DNA of 64,000 bases from assembly GCF_900187605.1 (NCBI RefSeq), contig NZ_FYEA01000009.1:186001-250000 (forward strand). The letters run 5' to 3'. The stretch is from Pseudomonas sp. Irchel 3H7 (lineage in GTDB: Bacteria; Pseudomonadota; Gammaproteobacteria; Pseudomonadales; Pseudomonadaceae). Position numbers and translations under genes: made by a program. Positions within the stretch are counted from its first letter, which is position 1. Each line of letters opens with the position of its first letter. Shown piece after piece: positions 1 through 7,817 of this stretch. Under the pieces are notes generated by a model, which was not told the DNA's origin, searched no databases, and saw only the letters and a list, made by a program, of their open reading frames with translations.

Positions 1-2
1 GG

Positions 3-53
3 ACCCAACTGGGCCTGGACGATCTGGACAAACTGTTCTTGCGCGGTCGTTGA
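3..53 (+). CDS. mutL: DNA mismatch repair protein MutL, C-terminal tail (partial)
   Basis: Only the last 16 codons are present, reading TQLGLDDLDKLFLRGR and then TGA at 51-53. An acidic-hydrophobic ending of this kind directly before miaA is what is seen at the end of MutL in Pseudomonas. The stop codon shares one base with the miaA start, so the two genes are translationally coupled in one operon. MutL couples MutS mismatch recognition to strand incision. Nothing of its ATPase domain lies in the window, so the call rests on the tail and on gene order. Confidence 0.75.
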   Translation, partial: TQLGLDDLDKLFLRGR

Positions 54-1024
54 TGAGCCAACTCCCTCCAGCGATTTTTCTGATGGGCCCGACCGCTGCG
101 GGCAAAACCGATCTGGCCATCGAGCTGACCAAGGTGCTGCCGTGCGAGCTGATCAGCGTTGATTCGGCGTTGGTCTACCGCGGCATGGACATTGGCACCG
201 CCAAGCCTTCGAAAGAACTGCTGGCCGAATATCCGCACCGTTTGATCGATATTCTCGATCCGGCCGAAGCCTATTCCGCTGCGGATTTCCGTCGTGATGC
301 CCTGCAAGCCATGGCCGAGATCACCGCGCGCGGAAAAATTCCGCTGCTGGTCGGCGGCACGATGCTCTATTACAAGGCTTTGGTCGAAGGCCTGGCAGAC
401 ATGCCGGCCGCCGATCCCGAGGTCCGTGCGCAGATCGAAGAAGAGGCTGCACGCCTTGGCTGGCAAGCCCTGCACGACCAATTAGCGACCATCGATCCGG
501 TATCCGCAGCGCGGATTCACCCGAACGATCCGCAGCGCCTGAGTCGCGCGCTGGAAGTTTATCGAGTCAGCGGTCAGAGCATGACCGAGCTGCGCCAGCA
601 ACAATCTGCGCAAAGTACTGAAGCAGCCGCTTCGGGACTGCAACAATTGCCCTATACTGTCGCGAACTTGGCCATTGCCCCGGCGAATCGTCAGGTACTG
701 CACGAGCGCATTAAACAAAGATTCACAATTATGTTGGAACAGGGGTTCATCGACGAGGTCGTAGCCCTGCGTAAAAGAAGTGACCTGCATTCGGGGTTGC
801 CGTCTATACGTGCGGTAGGCTACCGCCAAGTCTGGGACTACCTGGATGGCAAGCTGACGTTGGCCGAAATGCAGGAGCGCGGCATCATCGCCACGCGCCA
901 ATTGGCTAAACGCCAGTTCACCTGGCTGCGCAGCTGGGAAGATATACACTGGCTGGACAGTCTTGATTGCGACAATCTGCCACGCGCCTTGAAATACCTT
1001 GGGACCATCTCCATATTGAGCTGA
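53..1024 (+). CDS. miaA: tRNA dimethylallyltransferase MiaA
   Basis: This cytoplasmic enzyme transfers a dimethylallyl group from DMAPP to N6 of A37 in tRNAs that read codons starting with U, the first step toward ms2i6A. The 323-residue length is normal. A P-loop, GPTAAGKT, lies at residues 12-19, followed by the substrate-binding DSALVYRGMDIGTAKP stretch, and the C-terminal half has the QLAKRQFTWLR motif typical of the family. The ATG at 53 overlaps the mutL stop and is preferred to the in-frame TTG at 50. The gene sits in the mutL-miaA-hfq-hflX order conserved in gammaproteobacteria. Confidence 0.97.
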   Translation: MSQLPPAIFLMGPTAAGKTDLAIELTKVLPCELISVDSALVYRGMDIGTAKPSKELLAEYPHRLIDILDPAEAYSAADFRRDALQAMAEITARGKIPLLVGGTMLYYKALVEGLADMPAADPEVRAQIEEEAARLGWQALHDQLATIDPVSAARIHPNDPQRLSRALEVYRVSGQSMTELRQQQSAQSTEAAASGLQQLPYTVANLAIAPANRQVLHERIKQRFTIMLEQGFIDEVVALRKRSDLHSGLPSIRAVGYRQVWDYLDGKLTLAEMQERGIIATRQLAKRQFTWLRSWEDIHWLDSLDCDNLPRALKYLGTISILS

Positions 1025-1119
1025 GTCCTTGCAATTGCCGTCTATCCTTGGGGGTGTGACGGCCAAAGCCATCTGAATTACCTATTTTTTATTATTGAAT
1101 CCTTAAAGGAGTGCGGCAC

Positions 1120-1380
1120 ATGTCAAAAGGGCATTCGCTACAAGACCCTTACTTGAATACTTTACGTAAAGAGAAAGTTGGGGTTTCCATCTATCTGGTC
1201 AACGGTATCAAACTGCAAGGCACGATCGAGTCGTTCGACCAGTTCGTGATCCTGCTGAAAAACACCGTGAGCCAAATGGTTTACAAACACGCTATCTCGA
1301 CAGTAGTGCCGGTTCGTCCAATTCGTCTGCCTAGCGCAACCGAATCCGAAGCAGGTGACGCTGAGCCAGGTAACGCCTGA
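1120..1380 (+). CDS. hfq: RNA chaperone Hfq
   Basis: Hfq is a hexameric Sm-like protein that pairs small RNAs with mRNAs and, in pseudomonads, helps Crc repress catabolic genes. The 86-residue product has the Sm1 and Sm2 blocks, including Q-D-P-Y-L-N near the N terminus, the FDQF motif and the YKHAIS motif that forms part of the proximal RNA face. A short acidic tail (ESEAGDAEPGNA) follows. ATG 1120 is chosen because MSKGHSLQDP is the canonical N terminus and AGGA lies 9 bases upstream; an in-frame GTG at 1111 would add three atypical residues. A 95-base gap after miaA leaves room for its own promoter. hflX follows 12 bases downstream. Confidence 0.98.
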   Translation: MSKGHSLQDPYLNTLRKEKVGVSIYLVNGIKLQGTIESFDQFVILLKNTVSQMVYKHAISTVVPVRPIRLPSATESEAGDAEPGNA

Positions 1381-1392
1381 TAGGAGTCTCCT

Positions 1393-2694
1393 TTGTTCTT
1401 TGAGCGCCACGGTGGTGGTGAACGAGTCATCCTCGTTCACTTGGATGGACAGGACCCTGAGGCGCGCGAAGATCCGCAGGAGTTTCAGGAATTGGCTAAT
1501 TCGGCCGGCGCCGAGACCGTTGCGTTTTTTAACGTGCCGCGTCATCGGCCAACCGCCAAATACCTGATCGGCAGCGGCAAGGTCGAGGAACTGCGCGACC
1601 TGGTCAAGGCTGAAGAAGCTGATCTGGTGATTTTCAATCACATCCTCACGCCGAGTCAGGAACGTAACCTCGAACGTGTTTTCGAGTGTCGCGTGATCGA
1701 CCGTACCGGCCTGATTCTCGATATTTTCGCCCAGCGCGCCCGTACCCATGAAGGCAAGCTCCAGGTCGAACTGGCTCAGCTTGACCACATGAGCACCCGC
1801 CTGGTTCGCGGCTGGACTCACCTTGAGCGTCAGGGTGGCGGCATCGGTATGCGCGGCCCAGGTGAAACCCAGCTGGAAACCGACCGCCGTTTGCTGCGGG
1901 TTCGCCTGCGTCAGATCAAGGGGCGGCTGGAGAAGGTGCGCAGCCAGCGCGAGCAATCGCGACGTGGTCGTTCCCGTGCCGATATTCCGACCGTGTCTCT
2001 GGTGGGATATACCAACGCCGGTAAGTCCACGCTCTTCAACAACGTGACGAAATCCGATGTCTACGCGGCCGACCAATTGTTCGCCACGCTGGACCCGACC
2101 CTGCGTCGTCTGGAACTGGACGATCTGGGGCCGATTGTTCTGGCAGACACGGTGGGCTTCATTCGTCACTTGCCGCACAAGCTGGTCGAGGCATTTCGGT
2201 CTACCCTCGAAGAGTCGAGCAATTCCGATCTGTTGTTGCACGTGATCGATGCGGCCGAACCGGATCGCATGTTGCAGATCGAGCAGGTGATGGTGGTACT
2301 GGGCGAGATTGGTGCCCAGGACTTGCCGATCCTCGAGGTCTATAACAAACTCGATTTGCTTGAAGGCGTTGAGCCACAAATCCAGCGCGACGAAAACGGC
2401 AAGCCCCAGCGGGTCTGGCTGTCGGCGCGAGATGGCAGTGGTCTGGAGTTGCTTGAACAAGCCATTGCCGAATTACTTGGCAGTGATTTGTTTATCGGTA
2501 CCTTGCGCTTGCCGCAACGATTCGCGCGACTGCGTGCGCAGTTTTTCGAACTCGGTGCGGTGCAGAAAGAAGAGCACGACGAAGAAGGCATCAGTTTGCT
2601 GGCCGTTCGTTTGCCCCGTGTCGAGTTGAATCGACTGGTAAGCCGCGAAGGATTGCAGCCGATGGAATTCATCGAGCAACACACTTTGCAATAA
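1393..2694 (+). CDS. hflX: ribosome-associated GTPase HflX (TTG start)
   Basis: HflX is a GTPase that splits stalled 70S ribosomes during stress. The 433-residue product has the N-terminal HflX domain, the glycine-rich GGGIGMRGPGETQLE segment at about 148-162, the G1 loop GYTNAGKST at 205-213, the G3 motif DTVGF and the G4 motif NKLD. The start is the TTG at 1393: TAGGAG lies at 1381-1386, six bases upstream, and the translation LFFERHGGGER matches the expected N terminus, with no ATG nearby. It follows hfq by 12 bases and is probably cotranscribed with it. The hflK start is 96 bases downstream. Confidence 0.96.
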   Translation: MFFERHGGGERVILVHLDGQDPEAREDPQEFQELANSAGAETVAFFNVPRHRPTAKYLIGSGKVEELRDLVKAEEADLVIFNHILTPSQERNLERVFECRVIDRTGLILDIFAQRARTHEGKLQVELAQLDHMSTRLVRGWTHLERQGGGIGMRGPGETQLETDRRLLRVRLRQIKGRLEKVRSQREQSRRGRSRADIPTVSLVGYTNAGKSTLFNNVTKSDVYAADQLFATLDPTLRRLELDDLGPIVLADTVGFIRHLPHKLVEAFRSTLEESSNSDLLLHVIDAAEPDRMLQIEQVMVVLGEIGAQDLPILEVYNKLDLLEGVEPQIQRDENGKPQRVWLSARDGSGLELLEQAIAELLGSDLFIGTLRLPQRFARLRAQFFELGAVQKEEHDEEGISLLAVRLPRVELNRLVSREGLQPMEFIEQHTLQ

Positions 2695-2790
2695 AAGCCT
2701 GACAAAGCGGTTGTGCCGCAACGGCAGGCATTCTGTAGCATTGGTCGGCGCGCCGTGGGTGCGTCTTTGCTTTATCAGATGGAGAGCGCT

Positions 2791-3963
2791 ATGGCTTGGA
2801 ATGAGCCGGGTGGCAACTCGAATAATCAGGATCCTTGGGGTGGCAAACGCCGCAATAATGGCGACCGCAAGGGGCCACCGGATCTCGACGAGGCCTTCCG
2901 AAAGCTGCAGGAAAGCCTGAACGGGTTGTTCGGTGGTGGTAAGAAACGTGGTGATGACGGCGGTGGTTCGGGCAAGAGCAGTGGCGGCTTCGGCGGTCTG
3001 CTCGGCATCGGCCTCGTTGTGCTGGCGGCTGTCTGGCTGTACAGCGCGGTCTACGTGGTCGACGAGCAGGAGCAAGCCGTGGTGCTGCGCTTCGGCAAGT
3101 ACTACGAGACTGTCGGCCCGGGCCTGAACATCTATTTCCCGCCGATCGATAAAAAGTACATGGAAAACGTCACGCGTGAGCGTGCCTACACCAAGCAGGG
3201 CCAGATGCTGACCGAAGACGAGAACATCGTCGAAGTGCCGCTGACCGTGCAGTACAAGATCAGCAACCTGCAGGACTTCGTGCTGAACGTCGATCAGCCG
3301 GAAATCAGCCTGCAGCATGCGACCGACAGTGCCCTGCGCCACGTGGTGGGTTCCACCGCCATGGACCAGGTGCTGACCGAAGGTCGTGAATTGATGGCCA
3401 GCGAAATCAAGGAGCGTCTGCAACGCTTCCTCGATACCTATCGCACCGGTATCACCGTCACTCAGGTCAACGTACAGAGCGCAGCGGCACCGCGTGAAGT
3501 GCAGGAAGCCTTCGATGACGTGATCCGCGCCCGTGAAGACGAGCAGCGTTCGCGCAACCAGGCTGAAACCTACGCCAACGGCGTCGTGCCGGAAGCCCGT
3601 GGTCAGGCCCAGCGTATCCTTGAGGATGCCAACGGTTACCGTGACGAGACGGTCTCGCGCGCCAAGGGTGAAGCCGACCGCTTTACCAAACTGGTCGCCG
3701 AGTATCGCAAGGCACCTGAGGTGACCCGCCAGCGTCTGTACCTGGACACCATGCAGGAAGTCTTCAGCAACACCAGCAAGGTACTCGTGACCGGCAACAA
3801 GAACGGCCAGAGCAACCTGCTTTACCTGCCGTTGGACAAAATGATTCAGAACAGTTCGGGCAGCAATGCACCGGTCACCGGTTCGGCTGCCGCCAGTAAC
3901 AACACGGACGTCACGCCGCATGTCACTGACCTGCCGCAATCGCGCACAAGGGAGACCCGCTGA
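2791..3963 (+). CDS. hflK: FtsH protease regulatory subunit HflK
   Basis: HflK is an SPFH/band-7 membrane protein that assembles with HflC into a large cage around the FtsH protease in the inner membrane and limits its activity. The 390-residue product has a Gly/Asp/Asn-rich cytoplasmic N terminus (residues 1-67), one transmembrane helix at about 68-88 and a long SPFH domain with a coiled-coil region rich in Arg/Glu/Ala, then a Ser/Asn/Thr-rich tail. ATG 2791 is chosen for GGAG six bases upstream and for the family N terminus MAWNEPGG. Its stop TGA shares one base with the hflC ATG, so the two are translationally coupled. Confidence 0.96.
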   Translation: MAWNEPGGNSNNQDPWGGKRRNNGDRKGPPDLDEAFRKLQESLNGLFGGGKKRGDDGGGSGKSSGGFGGLLGIGLVVLAAVWLYSAVYVVDEQEQAVVLRFGKYYETVGPGLNIYFPPIDKKYMENVTRERAYTKQGQMLTEDENIVEVPLTVQYKISNLQDFVLNVDQPEISLQHATDSALRHVVGSTAMDQVLTEGRELMASEIKERLQRFLDTYRTGITVTQVNVQSAAAPREVQEAFDDVIRAREDEQRSRNQAETYANGVVPEARGQAQRILEDANGYRDETVSRAKGEADRFTKLVAEYRKAPEVTRQRLYLDTMQEVFSNTSKVLVTGNKNGQSNLLYLPLDKMIQNSSGSNAPVTGSAAASNNTDVTPHVTDLPQSRTRETR

Positions 3964-4832
3964 TGAGCAATAAATCGCTGATCGCCCTTATTGTTGGCGT
4001 CGTTGTCGTGCTGGTGGGCTGGAACTGCTTCTACATCGTCGCTCAGACCGAGCGTGCGGTGCTGCTGCAATTCGGTCGTGTGGTTCAGGCGGATGTTCAG
4101 CCAGGCCTGCATGTGAAAGTGCCTTACGTTAACCAGGTGCGTAAATTCGACGCACGTCTGATGACGCTGGATGCACCGACACAGCGTTTCCTGACCCTGG
4201 AAAAGAAAGCCGTGATGGTCGACGCTTATGCCAAGTGGCGCGTGAAAGATGCCGAGCGCTTCTACACCGCGACTTCCGGTCTGAAGCAAATCGCCGACGA
4301 GCGTCTGTCCCGTCGTCTGGAGTCCGGTCTGCGTGACCAGTTCGGTAAGCGCACCCTGCACGAAGTGGTGTCGGGTGAGCGTGATGCACTGATGGCTGAC
4401 ATCACCGCATCGCTGAACAAAATGGCGGAAAAAGAGCTGGGTATCGAAGTGGTCGATGTCCGGGTCAAGACCATCGATCTGCCTAAAGAAGTGAACCGCA
4501 GCGTGTTCGAACGTATGAGCACCGAGCGTGAGCGTGAAGCTCGCGAGCACCGCGCCAAGGGTAACGAACTGGCTGAAGGCATCCGTGCTGACGCCGATCG
4601 TCAACGCCGCGTGCTGCTGGCTGAAGCCTATCGTGAATCCGAAGAGGTTCGCGGTGACGGTGATGCCCAGGCCGCTGCGATCTACTCCAAGGCCTACGGC
4701 CAGGATCAGGAGTTCTACAGTTTCTACCGTAGCCTGCGCGCCTACCGTGAAAGCTTCGCGAACAAATCCGACGTATTGGTCCTCGACCCAAGCAGCGACT
4801 TTTTCCACTACCTGGAAAAGGCCAAGCCTTGA
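3963..4832 (+). CDS. hflC: FtsH protease modulator HflC
   Basis: HflC is the second SPFH subunit of the HflKC complex. The 289-residue product starts with a membrane anchor at about residues 6-25, then a band-7 domain (QTERAVLLQFGRV onward) and a helical C-terminal arm with the AEAYRESEEVRGDGDAQAAA stretch typical of stomatin-like proteins. It overlaps hflK by one base. In P. aeruginosa a small DUF2065 gene is known between hflC and hisZ; no such gene is found here, and a hairpin terminator follows within 85 bases. Confidence 0.96.
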   Translation: MSNKSLIALIVGVVVVLVGWNCFYIVAQTERAVLLQFGRVVQADVQPGLHVKVPYVNQVRKFDARLMTLDAPTQRFLTLEKKAVMVDAYAKWRVKDAERFYTATSGLKQIADERLSRRLESGLRDQFGKRTLHEVVSGERDALMADITASLNKMAEKELGIEVVDVRVKTIDLPKEVNRSVFERMSTEREREAREHRAKGNELAEGIRADADRQRRVLLAEAYRESEEVRGDGDAQAAAIYSKAYGQDQEFYSFYRSLRAYRESFANKSDVLVLDPSSDFFHYLEKAKP

Positions 4833-4916
4833 TGCGCCGTTGACCTGAATCATTCCGCCCGGCGGCTAATACCTCGGGCGGGGTGATCCTTTGGGAAAAC
4901 GTGTGTATGATGCGGC

Positions 4917-4941
4917 AGCCGGGAAATTCCCGGCTTTTTTG
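4917..4941 (+). terminator. rho-independent terminator after hflC
   Basis: An 8-bp stem (AGCCGGGA / TCCCGGCT) with a 3-base loop is followed by TTTTTTG. It ends the hfq-hflX-hflKC transcription unit before hisZ. The rest of the 313-base interval 4833-5145 shows no convincing gene; it must carry the hisZ promoter, which I could not place with confidence. Confidence 0.85.
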
Positions 4942-5145
4942 CGTCTGCACGTTTGATTGCTGTTTTTTGTTGCAGGCATCGGGTTGAATGGCCCGAGAGT
5001 ATTTCGAGGAAAGTGATGGGCGAAGCCGGTAACAGGCCTTTCGCCGCGTCGTTCATGCGCGTGCGTTTTGAACGGACCGGTCATTTTCTGCTTCACTCAA
5101 GGCTCGCCCGCAGGCTGGCCGCCCGGATCAAAGGGGAATGGCGTA

Positions 5146-6333
5146 ATGGCAACGGTAGACCGCTGGCTGCTGCCAGATGGCATCGAAGAAGTACTGCCAC
5201 CGGAAGCGGCGCGCATTGAAGTCGCGCGTCGTCAGGTGTTGGATCTGTTCCAGAGCTGGGGTTACGAGTTTGTCGTGACTCCCCATATCGAGTACCTGGA
5301 ATCCCTGCTGACCGGCGCGGGCCAGGACCTGGATCTGCGTACCTTCAAGGTCATCGACCCGCAGTCGGGCCGGCAGATGGGTTTCCGTGCCGACATCACG
5401 CCGCAAGTGGCGCGCATCGATGCGCACACCCTGCGTCGCGAAGGCCCGAGCCGTCTGTGCTACGCCGGTAGCGTGCTGCATGCGCAGCCGCGGGCATTGT
5501 CGTCCTCGCGCAGCCCGATCCAGTTGGGCGCCGAGTTGTACGGCGACGCCAGCCCGAGCAGCGACGTTGAAGTGATCAGCCTGATGCTGGCCATGCTGCA
5601 ACTGGCCGACGTGCCGGATGTGCACATGGATCTTGGTCATGTCGGCATCTACCGTGGCCTGGCGCGTGCCGCCGGTCTGTCCGGTGAAGTCGAGCAGCAG
5701 TTGTTCGACGCGCTGCAACGCAAAGCCATCGACGAGGTCATTACCTTGACCGAAGGCCTGCCGGCCGACCTGTCCGGCATGCTGCGTGCGCTGGTTGATC
5801 TGTGCGGCGGCCGTGAAGTGTTAAGCGCTGCCCGTGAGCGTCTGGCCAATGCGCCGGCGCCGGTTCTGGCAGCACTGGAAGATTTGCTGGCGATCGCTGA
5901 GCGTCTGTCGGCGCGCTTCCCGGAGCTGCCGTTGTACTTCGATCTGGGCGAGCTGCGTGGCTACCACTACCACACTGGTGTGGTGTTCGCGGTGTTCGTA
6001 CCGGGCGTTGGCCAGTCCATCGCTCAGGGCGGTCGTTACGATGACATCGGCGCAGATTTTGGCCGCGCCCGTCCAGCGACAGGCTTCTCCACCGATTTGA
6101 AAACCCTGGTGACCCTGGGGCGTGCTGAGATCGAGCTACCGTCTGGCGGTATCTGGATGCCTGACAGTACGGATGCGGCACTCTGGCAGCAGGTTTGCCA
6201 GTTGCGCAGTGAGGGTCAGCGTGTCGTTCAGGCGTTGCCTGGACAACCTTTGGCCGCCGCCCGTGATGCGGACTGCGACCGGCAATTGATTCAGCAGAAC
6301 GGGCTTTGGCAAGTATCGCCACTGGCTTCTTGA
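5146..6333 (+). CDS. hisZ: ATP phosphoribosyltransferase regulatory subunit HisZ
   Basis: HisZ is a paralogue of histidyl-tRNA synthetase that lacks aminoacylation activity. It forms an octamer with the short form of HisG and makes the first enzyme of histidine synthesis active and feedback-sensitive. The 395-residue product has the class II synthetase fold signatures (LPDGIEE at the N terminus, the FRADITPQVARIDA motif 2 region, the YHTG and GGRYD motifs near the end) but lacks the full C-terminal anticodon-binding domain. ATG 5146 is chosen for AAGGGG eight bases upstream and the family start MATVDRW. purA follows 54 bases downstream. Confidence 0.95.
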   Translation: MATVDRWLLPDGIEEVLPPEAARIEVARRQVLDLFQSWGYEFVVTPHIEYLESLLTGAGQDLDLRTFKVIDPQSGRQMGFRADITPQVARIDAHTLRREGPSRLCYAGSVLHAQPRALSSSRSPIQLGAELYGDASPSSDVEVISLMLAMLQLADVPDVHMDLGHVGIYRGLARAAGLSGEVEQQLFDALQRKAIDEVITLTEGLPADLSGMLRALVDLCGGREVLSAARERLANAPAPVLAALEDLLAIAERLSARFPELPLYFDLGELRGYHYHTGVVFAVFVPGVGQSIAQGGRYDDIGADFGRARPATGFSTDLKTLVTLGRAEIELPSGGIWMPDSTDAALWQQVCQLRSEGQRVVQALPGQPLAAARDADCDRQLIQQNGLWQVSPLAS

Positions 6334-6387
6334 GTTTTCCTGCCGGCCATCGCCGGCACCAAGTTTGCGCGAATGAGGACAAGTGTT

Positions 6388-7677
6388 ATGGGTAAGAATG
6401 TCGTAGTCCTGGGCACCCAATGGGGTGATGAGGGCAAAGGCAAGATCGTTGATCTGCTGACCGAACATGCTGCAGCCGTAGTGCGCTACCAAGGTGGCCA
6501 CAACGCTGGCCACACACTGGTGATCGACGGCGAAAAAACCGTCCTGCACCTGATTCCGTCGGGCGTGCTGCGCGAAGGCGTGCAGTGCCTGATCGGCAAC
6601 GGCGTGGTGGTTGCACCTGACGCCCTGCTGCGCGAGATCACCAAGCTGGAAGAGAAAGGCGTACCGGTGCGCGAGCGCCTGCGTATCAGCCCGTCCTGCC
6701 CGCTGATCCTGTCTTTCCACGTGGCGCTGGACCAGGCCCGTGAAAAGGCCCGTGGCGAGTTGAAGATCGGTACCACCGGTCGCGGCATCGGCCCGGCGTA
6801 CGAAGACAAGGTCGCTCGTCGTGGCCTGCGTGTTGGCGACCTGCTGAACATGCCGCGCTTCGAAGACAAGCTGCGTGAACTGGTGGATTACCACAACTTC
6901 ATGCTGGTCGGTTACTACAAAGAGCCGGCCATCGAGTTCGAAAAGACCCTGGCCGAGTGCAAGGAATACGCTGAGCTGCTGAAGCCGCTGATGCTCGACG
7001 TCACCGCCGAGCTGCACGACCTGCGTCGCGCCGGCAAAGACATCATGTTCGAAGGTGCTCAGGGTTCGTTGCTCGACATCGACCACGGTACCTACCCGTA
7101 CGTGACTAGCTCCAACACCACCGCTGGTGGCGTGGCGACCGGTTCCGGCGTTGGCCCGATGTTCTTGGATTACATTCTGGGCATCACCAAGGCTTACACC
7201 ACTCGCGTTGGTTCGGGTCCATTCCCGACTGAGCTGTTCGACGACGTCGGCGCGCATCTGGCCAAACAAGGTCACGAGTTCGGTGCGACCACCGGCCGTG
7301 CCCGTCGTTGCGGCTGGTTCGATGCGGTTATCCTGCGTCGCGCGATCGATGTGAACAGCATCTCGGGCATCTGCCTGACCAAGCTGGACGTGCTCGACGG
7401 TCTGGAAACCATCAACATCTGCGTTGGCTACAAAGATGCCGAAGGCAATGCTGTTGCGCCGACCGACGCTGACAGCTACGTAGGCCTGCAGCCTGTGTAC
7501 GAAGAAGTGCCGGGCTGGACCGAATCGACCGTGGGCGCCAAGACCCTGGAAGAGCTGCCAGCTAACGCTCGTGCCTACATCAAACGCGTTGAAGAGCTGA
7601 TCGGCGCGCCGATCGACATTATTTCGACGGGCCCGGACCGCAACGAAACCATCGTTCTGCGTCATCCGTTTGCTTGA
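6388..7677 (+). CDS. purA: adenylosuccinate synthetase PurA
   Basis: PurA joins IMP and aspartate using GTP to give adenylosuccinate, the first committed step to AMP. The 429-residue product has the N-terminal GTP-binding loop GDEGKGK at 13-19 with the catalytic Asp14, the NAGHT motif, the GTTGRGIGPAYEDK segment and the TTGRARRCGWFD segment, all intact. ATG 6388 is chosen because MGKNVVVLGTQWGDEGKGK is the invariant start and GAGGA lies upstream. It is followed by a strong terminator and probably forms a unit with hisZ. Confidence 0.98.
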   Translation: MGKNVVVLGTQWGDEGKGKIVDLLTEHAAAVVRYQGGHNAGHTLVIDGEKTVLHLIPSGVLREGVQCLIGNGVVVAPDALLREITKLEEKGVPVRERLRISPSCPLILSFHVALDQAREKARGELKIGTTGRGIGPAYEDKVARRGLRVGDLLNMPRFEDKLRELVDYHNFMLVGYYKEPAIEFEKTLAECKEYAELLKPLMLDVTAELHDLRRAGKDIMFEGAQGSLLDIDHGTYPYVTSSNTTAGGVATGSGVGPMFLDYILGITKAYTTRVGSGPFPTELFDDVGAHLAKQGHEFGATTGRARRCGWFDAVILRRAIDVNSISGICLTKLDVLDGLETINICVGYKDAEGNAVAPTDADSYVGLQPVYEEVPGWTESTVGAKTLEELPANARAYIKRVEELIGAPIDIISTGPDRNETIVLRHPFA

Positions 7678-7697
7678 TAAGTCGTTGATGTAAAAAC

Positions 7698-7730
7698 ACA
7701 AAGGCCCCTTCATCGGGGCCTTTGTCGTTT
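7698..7730 (+). terminator. rho-independent terminator after purA
   Basis: An 11-bp stem (ACAAAGGCCCC / GGGGCCTTTGT) with a six-base loop is followed by CGTTT. The A-rich upstream arm makes it usable in either direction. Confidence 0.85.
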
Positions 7731-7817
7731 ATGCCTGTTGGACGGCATGACCTTTGCTGTGAATCTGTCTACAAGAGTGCCATCAAATTAATGGCGTCAG
7801 AAGTAGAGGGATTCACA

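Noticed and set aside
1162..2460. 432-codon open frame on the minus strand
   Set aside because: Antisense to hfq and hflX, both certain genes.
4953..5219. Plus-strand frame of 88 codons before hisZ
   Set aside because: It overlaps the hisZ start in another frame, is Arg-rich and has no recognisable family; the hisZ leader explains the interval better.
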